Positions 1 through 13,034 of a stretch of 64,000 bases of DNA are shown piece after piece. The position numbers were made by a program, and so were the translations under genes. The DNA is from Clarireedia homoeocarpa (taxonomy: Eukaryota; Ascomycota; Leotiomycetes; Helotiales; Rutstroemiaceae). Under the pieces are notes generated by a model. It was given only the letters and a program-made list of their open reading frames with translations. It was not told the origin of the DNA and ran no database searches. The DNA is taken from NCBI GenBank assembly GCA_001465935.1, contig LNKV01000017.1, positions 73,499 to 137,498 on the forward strand. The letters run 5' to 3'. Position 1 is the stretch's first letter. Each line of letters begins with the position of its first letter.

Positions 1-3000
1 TCACCTAGTACCTCATCTTCATCATCTCCAGACTCACCGCACTCATGGCGATGCTTCTCCATGCTTTCACGCTTTGCCTTCATCTTATCTGATGAACGCT
101 GCCGCAAAAGGCTCTTATGTTCAATACGGACCGGCGCAGATTTCTCGGAATGCAGGTGAGGTGGCACTTTTGAATTATCGTTCATGTCCATCATATTGAG
201 GTCATTGCAGATTCCCAAGCCCGACTCGTCCCAATCTCCGGTAGGTCTTCGGTTGATGACAACGGGCACCTCGTCATTCATGAGTGATTCCGAGTCGCCA
301 AAAAGACTTGAACTAATAGAATCCTCACGACTTGATCCTCTAAAGCTACTACCCGCCATATGCGCATAGCCTGAAGAACCAGACGTGGGACTGTCCTCAA
401 GTCGCAGACTTTCTTGGCGCAGACCAGAAGGCGGGGGGTATGCTGGGGACATGGTCATGCCTGGTACTGGTGCTTTCCACTGACACAATCGGCACATGAC
501 CTCAGTGAGTTTTGAGGTCGTGGGTGGCTTCTCAATGAGTGCATCAAACTGGTGAGGAGCTTGTAGTTCTTTAAGATATCCTGTGATGGCAACTATGGGA
601 GTATGGGAATTGGCGTTCTTGGTATCCCGAATCATTCTAGCAACATCGGCTCCGTTGATTTGTGGTAGTTTGAATTCCATCATAATGATGTCAAACTTGA
701 TGTCACTAATAGCATAGCGCATTGCTTCAGCTCCATTCGAGACAGTGACAGTGCGACATCGTAGCTTTTCCAACAATTTTTCCATGACCATGCGCGACAC
801 TGGATGGTCCTCGCAGATAAGAACGTCCAACGGTCGGAAAGTGGGCCCGTCAATCAAAGTTATCTGAGACATACGTCGTGAACTCTGCCGACGACGTTGA
901 ACACGAAGTAGGGCATTTGCTTTATCGCCCTCATTATCCGAAGACGATGGAGACATATCAAACACCTGACTTCGCCGTTTTCGATGTGAAAGGTATTCTC
1001 CTGACGCGAGGGGGCTTCCTTCTTGTGATCCAACTGTTTGTGATCGAGCTCTAGTAGATGACGAGTTGCCACTACCTTGTCGTGGTGTTGTCCTGGAAGG
1101 CGATGATAATGATAGCGGCGGTGGCGCGGACCCACGTGCCTTGATTGGCGATGAAGCAGCCGAGCTAGTGGATTTTTGGAGGCCAGGAACTCGTGGAGCT
1201 TCCGGTACATTGCCAGGCGGTACAAGTGAATTGCTGGATTGATGCGACAAACTAGAAGAGTTACTGGAAGTCTTTCTTCGTGACTCGCCATTTTGGCCAG
1301 CAATGAATGAAACCAACAGAGGCGATGATGGCTGAGAGGCTCTACTTGGGGACGAGTTCGCTTGGCTTAGTCCAGACGGAGAGGATGGTCGAGCGGCAGC
1401 TTTAGCATTAGATAACGTTCGCTGAATCGGCATTGGTAATATCGGACTGCCCTCTAGAGCTGGAGATGGTGAGGTGACTAGGCTACCGTTTCCACTGCCG
1501 GCACTAGGACTGACGACAGTTGGCTTACTCTGAGCAGCAGCCATTGCCTCGGCTCGTAATTTCTGAATAACATCCTTGTTTGCCTTTTCTAGAACTGGCA
1601 GATTCTTGAACGCAAAATTGCCGAAATCATCAGCAATTACGGGTTCACTTAGACGACGGCTTTTCATATCGCGAACGTGTGGTGGAATATGCAGTGGCAT
1701 CAAACCACGTTTAATGTTGTTAACTTGACTCCGAACTCGAGATAAGGCATCGTGGGGTCGTTCAGGATACTCAGCGCCGGGGGTTGCATGCTGAGGAGAT
1801 GTTTGATCCTCCATTTCCTCCGCAAAAGACTGCAACGTAGCACCACGTGAATCAAAGTACTCTGTATCTTCAGGGTTTTCAGGAGCAGGAACGAATTGCG
1901 CGTCGTCTTCAAGCAATTTGTCCCATTCAATACCATCAAACCAAGGATGGCTCCTGATCTCCGTTCCACCAGAGGGAAATTTGTCCTCCTTATTAGCACC
2001 AAATCGCTCTTGAGGATCTAGACACAAAAGTTTGTTCATCAAATCCTTAGCTTCTGGGGAGACATCGAAATCCGCCTCATCTGGCCACGAGATCCGTCGA
2101 GCAAGAATGTTCTCGAAAACCTCGTCTGGTGTTTCAGCATGAAATGGTGGATATCCGTAGATGAACTCAAACATGATACAGCCTACAGACCACCAATCAC
2201 TCATCTCATCTTGATTAAGACCATTCACAGTTTCTGGTGCAAGATAATCTGGTGTACCGACAAACCGGCGATTGCTATCATCGGGATCAAATAATGCCAT
2301 TGGCGGTGGCATCATACTCGACTGTGGAGGCGTACTGTGTCTGGGCTCGGAACCATGACTGGTAACTGGCTGAAGGAAGAGATCTGGAGATGCAGTTCCG
2401 TTGGCTTCATTTTCACTCATTTCTTCAATGGGGGTCCGCCGTTGGTTGAGTATATGCTGGCCTTGACTCTCGTTCAATGAGAATGCGTTGAACATGGATG
2501 TTAATGCATCGCTACTACCGCTGTCACTCCTGTGCCCAGATGTACGTCGAGAATCCTTGTCCTTGTGAACCGTATTTTCTCGACTCAGATTGAAGTAAGA
2601 TGGTGTTCCTAGTCCACCTGCCGTATCAGCCGTTATTTGAGGTGTAGACCCGGGTGAATGGTGTCCCGGGAAATCGAATGATGATGCACGAGAAGAGGTC
2701 AGGGAAGTTGCGCGGGCGAATGGACCTTGCTTGAGGAGATCCGGGGCCGACTCATTTGTTGCGCTACTTAGAACTCGCTTTTGGCGGCCAATCAATCCCA
2801 TTCTCGATAGCCCAAAGTCAGTCAACTTCAGGTGACCTTTCTGGTCAATCAAAAGATTGTCTGGCTTTAGATCACGATGAACAATCCCGCGGTTATGCAG
2901 ATGCTCTACGCCAAGAATAACCTCCCCAAGGTACTTCTTAGCCCAATCTTCTGGAAGGCCTCCAAGAACTTTGATCAAAGATGCACAGTCTCCACCGTTG

Positions 3001-5640
3001 AGATACTCCATGACAAGATAAAGATAATCTTTGCTGGAGAAGGTCCAATAAAGCTTTGCGACAAAATCGCTCTCCCCTTGCCACATCATAATAGCTCTTT
3101 CAGCTTTGACATTGGTCACCTGATTCTTGGCAACCATATCAGCCTTCTTCAAGACCTTGATGGCAAAGTAGTCCCCAGTAGACTTCTTCTTTGATAGATA
3201 AACACTTCCAAAGGCACCTTTACTGATTGGCTTAATGATTTCAAAGTCCTTGATTGAAGGAGGTACGGCACGTGCTTGTGGAACACTGACAGAAGAAGCT
3301 AAACGAGGAGACGGTGGTGGCCGAGGATCGGAGCCAGCGGTCGAAGATTGACGGCGATGGTGTGACGCAACCAAGGCTGGTGAGTTGAACTCACTGCCAG
3401 GAAGCATTGGCGATTGTGTTGGAGAAACAATTCCCTCGTGCGCAATCGGAAGCCCGCGGGGTTTCGAAATCCGCAGAGGAGAAGGTGGCGGTGGCATCCG
3501 AACTGGTGACTCCTGTCTCCGAGGTGACAAGGTTCCCGTACCGAGAACAATGCTTCGTCGATGCTGCTGTCGGGAACTTGCATGTCGTCGCAGATCGCTA
3601 AATTCTGAAACTGGCGATTCCGTTCTTGGTGGACGCCCCATGACAGATGATGATCTGACACTTCCGCCATCACTCTCCGCACCTGTATCACTCTCAAAAA
3701 AGAGGGATTCCCTTCTTGATTCCCGAGATTGTCCTAGGATGCTACTTAGTGCACCTTGGTGAGACCTTGGTGTTGGACTTTCTTTGGGGCTGCTGGATCT
3801 TGTGGAAACAGCTGCAGAAGATAATCGACGACCTTCATGGGTTGGACCAAGCTCGGCAGCGCGGAGTGCTACAGCAAGAGAGGAAGGTCCGTCAAAGGAG
3901 CCGGCGAAAAATCCCTCATCCCGTGCAGGTGTTGCTTCTTCTTCTTCCGTTGAGTCACTGAGTTGACCTGCGGCTATTCGGGACGATTTACGAATGGCTT
4001 CGTCAATACAGTCTTGCACTATCACCGAAAATTCCATTCGGATACGTTCAGAATATTCAATGATTCTCCGGTGGCGAATTACGGCTTCTACTTTGGCCCG
4101 AGCGACCGCTTCACTGTCTGCACACAGCAACGATAGGCCCTCTTGATCTACAGCACTCATATTCGGTGACTGCCATTGCATAACTTGAGCTATACGTGAT
4201 TCCGATTGAGGTGACTGTGTACGAAACTCGCCTGGAGTTTGTGCAGAGGCTTCCTTGATGGCCGGGGTATTGATCTCCATGGCCGTATCGCAAAGATCCA
4301 GTAAAAGTTCAACAATCCGCGCTTGAGGTCGTCGCTGTGCAAAAGAACGTGCTCTTGCATGGCCGAATCCCGAAGTAGATCTGGATCGAGACCTACCTGA
4401 GCTTGGCGTTCCAGGAGACACTGTACCCGAAGAGGATTGCGAATTTGTCGGTCCGATCGGATACCCTTTGTACTCAGCCTGTGGTGGTTGAGGCAGAGTG
4501 GGTTGGTCTCCTGAAGCTGGTCGTGCTTGGCGAGCTTCCAGAGCATCTAACACCTTGACAATCGCGTGGCGATGCTCAATCAAATTCTCCTGGCACATTT
4601 GTACCTCCATTTCTGCTTTGTGTTCTTGCAGACAGAGATCTGAATGCTTTTCGAACCACCATGGTGGAATCTGACGTTCGCAAATCCGACAAAGAACAGG
4701 TAGAGGTGGAGCATGATTTGCAGGGTCCTCGAGACCATACTCAGCAAGCGTTGTAAGATGGCTTGCCAGAATTGCTGCGCCAGATCCTAGCGAATCAATG
4801 ATGACAGAAGGGAGGTCAATCTGGATTTCTCGTGGTGCTATCCAGGGTCTAATCATCCACATTGTCTACCAATGATTAGTGTGAAGAATAGAAACATACA
4901 AAAAGTACCTACATGACTGTCTTCTTCTGATGCTCGATCGTACACCATGATACCTTGTGCTTCTAGATCGATTGTGATAGGCTCGGACTGATGTGTTGCC
5001 ACACCCTCCCCTTCCCCTTCCTTCACATCTTCGAGGGTCTCAACGGGTAATAGTTTCGAGGCAGGGCCCAATTGAACTGTGAAGCGAACAAGATGGCTTC
5101 GTGAATCATCTTTCTTCATCGACTCCACAGTTTCGGCAAAGAGATTCTTATCGTTATCGCCAACCAAAATATCCGCAATTGGCTTGCCTTGAACAGATTC
5201 CAGCGTTGTGCCGATAACATCAGTCCAAGAGGGGCTGACCCAGTTTATTATTCCGTCCATGCTCAAGTCCATAATGACATTAAGAGTTTGCTCGGCGGCT
5301 TCCCTTAGATCTTCCCTCTCTTCTCGAATATCTGCGCTGAGAGACCGTTCCATCAAACCAGCCTCTGCGCGCAGATGCGACACAGCAGGCGGAGCCAACA
5401 TTGTCTGAGGTACCTCCATTGTTTTGTGGGTTTTAAGATTCCTAGGAATCGCTTCTGTGCGCAAACATCGACTGAAATGTTGTCAAGGAATTTCTCAGTA
5501 ACTCATTGAAGGGCCGTACGCGTTGCCGTTTGTGATGATAATGGATGGGCTCGATCCCGTGGATGTGGGATTATACTCGCAAGCTTCGAATCGTGGGGGG
5601 GGTAAACCAGTTGACTCGAGAGCGAGGAATGGGCCAGCTA
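1..5640 (-). CDS. rim15: Rim15-like PAS/serine-threonine kinase/receiver protein (3' end outside window)
   Basis: Nutrient and stress-signalling kinase of the Rim15 family. Read on the minus strand, one exon (4865 to beyond 1) and another (4913-5471) join across a 47-bp intron. A further upstream coding exon ending near 5520 is inferred (donor 5519, acceptor ending 5472); I could not place the start codon. In order: a PAS-like segment (about 5290-5080, LNVIMDLSMDGIINWVSPSW), a Cys/His motif typical of Rim15 (about 4700-4640, LCRICERQIPPWW), and a disordered Ser-rich stretch. An AGC-type kinase domain follows (about 3245-1930) with KPISKGAFGSVYL, HRDLKPDNLLI, DFGLSR and GTPDYLAPE. A long insert separates DFG from APE, as in Rim15. 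The receiver domain lies at about 840-480 (VLICEDHPVSRMVM, FDIIMMEFKLP, IVAITGY, EKPP). The usual phospho-acceptor Asp of a receiver is Glu here. Family call is strong; 5' end uncertain. Confidence 0.93.
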
Positions 5641-6480
5641 GCAGGTAAGAGAGACAAGAGACATCATAATTCCTGAAAATTGATGTCTCTTTGCGTTTGA
5701 ATTCGTATCTTCTTGGAGAACGGTAAGCGTCCTTGCGTGGACTTCTTTTGTTGATGTAAACGATCCGGGTGTGTGTGATGTGGAGTGATTTGAGGACTCA
5801 CTTCCGTGAAGGACGAGGACGAATGACCACACAAGAATGTACCCTGTTCAAGGATCACGTCTCCAGAACTAGTAAATGGTTTGTCAAGGGGAGGGAGGTT
5901 CTGCCAAAGTGAGCAGAGTGGATTTGATTGGAACAATGGGTGAAGAGAAGCGTCGACGAGGATGGATATTCGCAGGAGAGGAGATGTTACATGCAAGTAA
6001 GCAAGCTTTGTGCTTTGCTTTTATTTTTGTTTTCTCTCGCTCTTCAACGTTCGTTTGAGGTGGTGCGGGATGATGATGAATGTTGTGGTGGAGGAATTTT
6101 GTTGTTTTTACGGGTACCTCATTATTCACCTGGCGCTTTTACCTACTCCTACTGACAAGTAGCAAGTAGCTCTTGGCTCGTCGCTCTTAGCTCTTACCGT
6201 GCAACCTAAATTATGAGGCACATTCCAAGCTTTTCCCGACTTGATCAAGAGATCTTTTGGTGTACAAGTAGTTCTATCCAAGTGTCTGGCTTGGTGCATC
6301 TGGCTACTTGGGTGCTTTGAGTCTCTCTCTTTTTTTTTTTTCTCCCATTTTCTTTCGCAGATTCTCCCAAGGACTGGTGGATTGCCGTGGTGAGGGGAAC
6401 AACCAATTGACTTCGAGAAGCTTTGGAGAATGACGAATCAGAACCGAACGCGAGAAAGAGGAGAAGGGAGGGGTGCGAGA

Positions 6481-6529
6481 GACAAGGAACAAGGAACAAG
6501 GGACAAGGGACAAGGGACAAGGGACAAAA
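6481..6529. repeat. GGGACAA/GGAACAA heptamer tandem array
   Basis: About six near-identical 7-bp units (ggaacaa then gggacaa) run without interruption. They create a spurious lysine/glutamine-rich open frame on the plus strand. Confidence 0.9.
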
Positions 6530-6591
6530 AGGTCAAACAAAGCATTTGTGGATATGGAACATGGAACACGGACGCCTGAGAGGGAGAGAGA

Positions 6592-6665
6592 AGCAGAGAG
6601 GAGCAGAGGAGCAGAGGAGCAGAGAGGAGCAGAGGAGCAGAGGAGCAGAGAGGAGCAGAGAGGAA
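6592..6665. repeat. GAGCAGAG(GA) purine-rich tandem array
   Basis: Units of gagcagag and gagcagagag alternate across about 75 bp, all purines except for one C per unit. The repeat opens artificial frames on both strands. Confidence 0.9.
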
Positions 6666-6957
6666 TAGGAAGTAGCAGTGCGCGATATAAGATGTGGATA
6701 TCGGTAGATGAAGACGTTTATTATCCGTCCTGGTCGCTTCGACTTTTCTACTCTGTCCGTTCCCCCCCCGTCGCCAAGTACGTATTCCGTATATAATCTG
6801 ATGATCTTACATATCAAACCATTTTTCTGAAGCTATTCGCAGTAGGATGGCCAAACCCCGTCAGTATCAGTCCATTCATTCACATGGCTTCAGCACGTCA
6901 GAATGCTGATTTGCGGTGAGTCTTGGATCTTGGGCACGTGTCGATTGTCCAGCTATC

Positions 6958-6993
6958 TGCTGCTGCTGCTGTTGTTGTTGTTGTCGTTGTTGT
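6958..6993. repeat. CTG/TTG trinucleotide microsatellite
   Basis: Ctg units pass into ttg units with one tcg interruption, over about 36 bp. Confidence 0.85.
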
Positions 6994-7094
6994 CTCTCTC
7001 TCGAACAACGCCCCAACATGTCCTATCGTATGAAAACACGAAACAGTACTTTGTTATCGTGTTATCGTGTTATCGAAGCCGCATCTCTTCACAT

Positions 7095-7146
7095 CTCGTC
7101 CACCTCCTCTACCTCGTCCACCTTCTCTACCTCGTCCACCTTCTCC
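7095..7146. repeat. 18-bp tandem repeat (CTCGTCCACCTTCTCTAC)
   Basis: Three imperfect copies of an 18-bp unit lie in tandem on a pyrimidine-rich strand. Confidence 0.85.
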
Positions 7147-7242
7147 CTCTCCTTTCTCTCCCCGGGCGTCAGCACCATTTTTAGTTTTTCTTCCTTCCCA
7201 AGACCAAAACTGAAAATAATCACGCACACCCAAGTCTACTCC

Positions 7243-7284
7243 GGTCAATGGTCTATCAATGGTCTATCAATGGTCAATGGTCTA
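7243..7284. repeat. ATGGTCTATCA short tandem repeat
   Basis: Three to four imperfect copies of an 11-bp unit (ggtctatcaat, with ggtcaat variants) occur in direct succession. Confidence 0.8.
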
Positions 7285-8193
7285 AACCTTCTCCCCCATG
7301 CTCTCCGTGGCTGGTCTTGTATTCTCAGCAACGCGGCATGCACGAGGTAGTATCGCATCTTGATATCCTTTTTACTTTACCATCTCTTCGCCGTTCTATC
7401 TGTTTCCATCCGATCACATCATCATCATCGACGGCCCCCCAACGTCCAACGTCCATCTTTGCGCTCTGCCAATCGCCTGGCTGGGTTTATTGACGCCCGT
7501 CCTTCTGGTAACGGCATTTCTATTTCCAAGCACAGCACCTGCACCTCTTCCTATTCGTGCAGGCTGCGGCACCAAAAAGGATTCATAGACTCATCGCACA
7601 GCAATCGGGATCCTGAGAATAGCTGCATACTTCATTAATTTATCCAAATTGAAAATGTCGTAACTTAACGCTGCTTCACCACGTCGGTCGTCCTAGCTTG
7701 CATCCGATTGCGAAGATCACGGTAGCGTATACAAACTCGACAAGGTAGGAAACGAATACAGTACTTGGGTCGTTGCTATTCCCAACTTCTCAGTTGCTCG
7801 GCCTCTTGGTTTCTCGGTCTCCCGTTCATTCTGAATTCCGACTACTCGAATTGCCGAGTATCTTCGGAGTCATTGATTATCAATATCAATACGTACTTGT
7901 ACTTGCACTCGCACTCTAACTTATAGGTAATGGAAACATCCGAACCTACGCACCCCTTGTTTGGCTCCTTTTCTAGCCAAGTAGTGTAGTATCGTGAGCT
8001 GCATCAAAAGTCCCGACGACAAATCTGGTAAGAAATCAACAAATCAAGGACCCTTACTCGACCATTGCTCTTTAAATGTTGGTAGCAACGTCTAACAAAA
8101 CGCATGAGGTGGCGAAAAGTACGCATTGGGTAGACAAGCGTTCCAGACCTAGGAACGATTGGCTAAAGACACCCCCTGCTAAACGACCTTACT

Positions 8194-9033
8194 TTGTACG
8201 GGAGTAGTATCACCAGAACTTATCTATTTGTTTTGCATGCCTCCTTCATCACATCACATTCATCTACCCTTTTGTCTGGGCAACACACGACATCCCGACA
8301 TCGAAGCTGCTTTACGCTTGCTACTCCTTTCTACTTCCCCTCCAAACTGGTGCGCAGACGAAGGAAAGACGGAAAAGCAGCCATCTCCCCCAAAGCCGCG
8401 CTGCTCACCCATATTCGAACCATCTCTCCCTTGTCCACCCCCAAAATAACCCTCCTAACACAACATGTTGCCCAGGCTTATGGAGGTTTACGACGCCCTA
8501 GCAACCTCACTCTTACCTACACACTTCCGTACATACAGGGACATACAGTAAGTTGCACCTTCACTAACTTTAGTTCCCGCGCCCTCCTTCATGCTGTACA
8601 CCACATCAAACCACAGCCGAGTTCTCCGCGTGCCTTCTCATCCGCCATCAGCAGGTCGCTTTCCCCTCGCCTTTCGCTCTGCACATCAGTAACACGGCAT
8701 AATCAACTTATGCACTCTTTTCGTGCTTATCACCACATGAATATCCCACCCTTCTCGAAGGATTGTCAACTAGCATTCTCCATCTCACGCTCTTTTGGGT
8801 GCATCGAGATACGCCTCTTCATCACACGACAATCCCAACCATCGATTCGACATATTTTCATCACTTCCACGCACAGATATGACGAAGATGCCGTCCCTTC
8901 TCACAGACACATTAGATGTCATACGAGGCTGGCTTATTGCCAGCACAAACCGATGCTCACTTCTATCACCTTCTTCTTAACCGTCACTGGTCCCAAATCC
9001 GCGGATGAGGGTAGTTCCAATGACGCTTGCTGA
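8194..9033 (+). other. Long open frame without a supported start; probably transcribed leader or chance ORF
   Basis: A frame of about 280 codons is open on the plus strand, but its 5' end has no ATG; the first internal ATG is near 8710. The predicted peptide is rich in Ser, His, Thr and Pro, with no motif I recognise. It could be the 5' leader of an unseen gene, a non-coding RNA, or chance in a C-rich pyrimidine strand. Confidence 0.15.
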
Positions 9034-11400
9034 CAAGGTCGTACCAATCAACGATACGCCCAAGGCCGGGGAAGGCTATCATTGATATCCGCATGTGGAG
9101 TCAGTTGGGTCTCGTGGGTGCAATTTTTCGATTTTGGCTTTCAACCTTCTTCCTTCACGTGATTGGTAAGATCCCCGATTCGGCTGTGCGGAAGGTTTGA
9201 CAGCATGGCATGTCTGAGAATAGTGAGGGGGTGGAGTGGGTGGCTTGGGTTTCCAACTGTATTGCTGATCGTCGCGAGTCAGCGAAGCATGCAAGTGATG
9301 CTTGGTGGTCTCGAACTTATCGGTTTATTCATGTAGGTACACACCGACTACGATACTGCTTTCTTTTTTGGATGAGGTAAGTGAATAGTTTGCATCGAAC
9401 TCGGATCTTCTGATTTGGGGGCTTGTTTCATGATGCGGCGGAGCAGTTGGTTCCGAGTTGGAATCAACCTTCTATTACCACTCTTATCTGTTACTTTTCT
9501 GATATGGCATTACGCTGTTAATTCGACAATTGGGTGCTGCAGGTCGTACAGTAATTCACTGAGGTTCTGTAAGTGTCTGCTTCATCTTTAGCTTGACACG
9601 TGCCAATCCTGGAGCATGTGTTCCTATTTCGAGTGGTGTCAACTTGCATCCATCCACTGCAAAGCTCAAAATAGTCATATCTTTTGTTAGCATTTTCTTG
9701 ATGAACGCAAGCGCGTTTAGCTTCCGCTTATAATTTCTTCCACATTCCAAACATAAACTCAAGAACAAAAGAGTGCATAAGATTGCTCTAGGGTACCTGG
9801 GTTTTCACCGAAGTATGTGTCAATTTGAGAGGTCCTATTGGTCCATTTGATCTAAAGAAGAACCAAATATGCTTTTCTTCAGCCGCAAATTGTATTCCCG
9901 TTTACAAGAGCTGCAGCACAAATACCTTTCGACTCATGAACTATATGCCCCCACCACGCCTCACAGACCTCCAGGTCAAGTGGAGCCGGGTGAGGTTAGA
10001 TTTAGCACGGTTCGTAGATCGAGATAAGATGCGGAGAGTCTTTGTGGTCAGTATACAAGCTGACTGCGATTTCTCTCCACTTTTTTTGAAGAAGCTTCAC
10101 ATGGGAGCTCTGGAGACTGTCGCTCGTCCCAATAGGATAGTCCCCGGTGTGGAGTGGTGCTAGCACGCAAGATGTTGTATACTGCTTACTAGGTGGCTCT
10201 ACGGCCTAAGTCTTTCGGTTCACGGCTCCTGGGTTTGTTACTCTGAATTGTATGATAGTTACTTGTGTTTCCGAGCACAAAGTATGCGATAACACACGGG
10301 AATTAGGTTAGGCAGCCTTTTACAGAATGTCTAATCACTAATCACATCAAAAACCTAATCGAATACGTCATCATTGGAATGTAGTTTCACAGTGCTTGTC
10401 TTACGGTAACTTAAGCATATCACTGGAATCATTGTGAAATATAGTGGTTCACGAATTACCATACGCGGAGTTCCCGGTAAACGTGGACTGAAACTCAGTT
10501 CATAGTACGTACAGCAAATGAGAGCCCAGTGATATAGTATCTCCTCTAGATAAGTCCCCTCTGCCGCAGATAGGCTTATGTTCAATTTCTCCCTCCCCTT
10601 TCCCCAATCAGCTGCAGCAAGGATGTTAAGGCTAGAAATAGGGATAGAGGTCACAGAAGTAGTGTTGTCGAGGATGATGATATAGTAAGTATAGATGATA
10701 GAGAAGCTGGTAGCGACGAAGATAAGAGCGGCAGCACTGTCTACGAGGTAAGGAGTGTGTTTGGAGCAGTCGCGCAGCTAGGAAAGAACTCAAGGAGGTG
10801 ATAACGAGAGAAGAAATCAGGAGAGAAAGTAGTTCCAGAGCTCTTGCACTGAAGCGGGTAATTCGCTATCGGAATCTCATCATGCATGAGCAACTTCCCT
10901 TTTCGTCTTGAGACATGAGCTCTTGCTACTATGGTCTGAGCTCTGGATGAGCCAAACCCGAGATAGGCTGAGCAACTGGGTCAACGAGTGTGGAGCCCAT
11001 GGTTGCCCGTTTGGGATCTCCTCGTCTACAACTGCGGCTGGCTAAGATCGGGAAACAGCAAGTCGAGCATCCACTGTCAACCACGTTTTGGCCCTGATAC
11101 ATATCAGGTGTGGCCCCAAGTGCCTGAACCGAGTCGCAGAATTCAGTCAACAAATATCACGAACCACCCTCTCATTCTGCGAACGGTTTCTCATGCCTAC
11201 TGGTCTAACATTAGGACCCTAAAATCTGGAGAGGTGAACCGAACGTCGTATTTGACCTCTGCTCAGTTTGCATAATGGTCTATCATAGTCACCTCGAACT
11301 GCTTCGAGACACATATCTTTAACCTAGAGATCAATTGTACGTCATCCCATCGATGCCCAGAGTCTTAGTTAATTGTGCTCTTTATTTTATTCAGCAGCCA
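9034..11400. other. Intergenic stretch, no supported gene
   Basis: Only short frames without ATG starts or motifs are present. I see no RNA gene or obvious transposon in this interval. Confidence 0.5.
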
Positions 11401-11464
11401 GCTACTTCACGAGGGTTCTTCAAGCCCGCAAGTCGATCACCAACAATTCTCCCAGCTGATATCA

Positions 11465-11665
11465 AATAGAAGAGGAGAGAGTTCCTGGCTATGATCCAAG
11501 GCGATTTTTACCCGTGAATCCAGGCGATCTCCTCAACAATAGATATAAGATTTTGGCGAAGGTTGGATGGGGCACTACTTCTACTGTATGGTTAGCTCAA
11601 GGCACTCAACGGTACGTGCTAGACCAGTTGGATGTCTATTCTTGCTTTTCTACAGATAGGGATGG
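11465..11665 (+). pseudogene. SRPK-like protein kinase, 5' fragment cut off by a transposable element
   Basis: The frame reads EEERVPGYDPRRFLPVNPGD, LLNNRYKILAKVGWGTTSTV and WLAQGTQR. This matches the region entering the catalytic domain of SR-protein-kinase-like fungal kinases, with a glycine loop of the G-W-G-T-T-S-T-V type. A plausible donor (GTACGT, about 11612) and acceptor (CTACAG, about 11650-11655) follow. After only about 10 bp of the next exon the sequence passes into the inverted-repeat element at 11666. An in-frame TGA lies just upstream of the conserved part. The kinase body is absent downstream, so this is a stub rather than a gene. Confidence 0.75.
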
Positions 11666-11690
11666 GATCTGGAACCTCCCAAATGGCTAC

Positions 11691-11788
11691 GATTCCCATA
11701 TCAATATGGGAATCGCATATGCATATGGGAGCTTGCGTATGCATATAGGAGAGACATTTAATTTTAATATTCCGATATGCATATGGTA
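11691..11788. repeat. Left subterminal palindrome array
   Basis: A perfect hairpin with 11-bp arms lies at 11691-11714 (GATTCCCATAT, 2-nt centre, ATATGGGAATC). The palindrome CATATGCATATG (11716-11727) and two further degenerate GCATATG-type units follow. The same motif family recurs at the right end of the element. Confidence 0.85.
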
Positions 11789-12882
11789 AGACCGCTTTCG
11801 CAAGAAGGATTTAAGACATATGCCGGCGCCACCAACCTCGCTGCCGCTACTTCGCTTAGGCCACTTTTATCCCTTGTTTCAAACATTTTATGATATATGA
11901 TAATTATAGCCACAAATAGGTTCGCTGTTTCCTGTAGTTAGGAATCGCTTTACTTTACTCTCTCTTTATTATCCATCTATTCATCAATATACCTTCCCCA
12001 AGTATAGTATTATATACTACCCCCCGTGACATTATTTTTGGACAGGATTATCAGTATATCAATGTGACTAGTCCAGTTGCTAGAATACGAGGTTCTACGT
12101 TCATTGCTGTACCTCTATTAGCCAGAGGAGGGAGTCAAATCGACAACTGGTTATTTGAGATTGAGACCGAATGGGATCAACGTCTACAGCAGGGCGAAGT
12201 ATCTCAAAGTATTTTAAATACAACTAAGCGTTTCGATTATTAGCGATACCTTAAGTATCCAAAAGGCGAGCTTCTTGGATCCGACAAGGCAACTAGAGTA
12301 CAAGATTATACTACTAGAGCCCTCTGCTTAAAGAAGTACGAGCTTCAGGATCATCAAGTCTATCGCAAGTCAGTATTCAATCCTACTACAAGAGAGATAC
12401 TTCCTATACGTTAAATAGCTATATATTCGGACATCTTCACTAATATCTACAATACCTATAAAGCACTTATGTACTATACTGTTAACAAGATATACGAATA
12501 TCTCAATACCTTTTACTTTAGTATTACTTATACTGATATTAAATAGGTTCTAGATCGCTACCGATATTGCAATATCAAGACTATTTAGAAGAAGAAGAAA
12601 AGAGTTAAACTTATTCTCTCTGATGTACCTAGCTAGCGACTTGTCGTCGATTTAATAGATTTCCGCGCTTTCCCTAATAGAGACTATTGCTAGGTCTAGT
12701 AGCTTAAATACTACTTCTCGAAGTACATCTAGATTAAAGTACTTAAGGCGAAGATAGCAGAGGAGACAGTAGAGAAGTTATGTCTTTGGTACAATGATAA
12801 TAGCTATCCTCTTACTTTATATTGCAACAATAGCACGAAGTTCAAAAGTGCAATACTTGTATACTGCAAAGAGTATAATATC

Positions 12883-13034
12883 TGTGACGATTCCGGCTGA
12901 ATCGTACATGCAAGCTAGTGTAGGCACATGATACACCGGCCTATATAAGAGCCTATCTCTTCCAACCTGTAGTTAGCTCTTCAGTTGATAATTCTAAGGT
13001 ATACTCGAATCTACTTTACAGATATGTTGTTATA
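12883..13034 (+). repeat. 5' LTR
   Basis: 152 bp, collinear with 14696-14847, differing by scattered substitutions that are mostly transitions. It includes a TATATAAG motif near 12950 that could act as the LTR promoter. Confidence 0.9.

Larger units (their letters stand above)
5641..8190. other. Gene-poor upstream region of the rim15-like gene with short tandem repeats
   Basis: No convincing gene is seen. The region probably holds the 5' leader and promoter of the minus-strand kinase gene. An open minus-strand frame with no ATG runs from about 5797 to 5521 and may contribute an upstream exon; a possible donor (GTGAGT) lies near 5801 on that strand. Much of the rest is simple-sequence repeat, listed separately. 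Confidence 0.5.
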
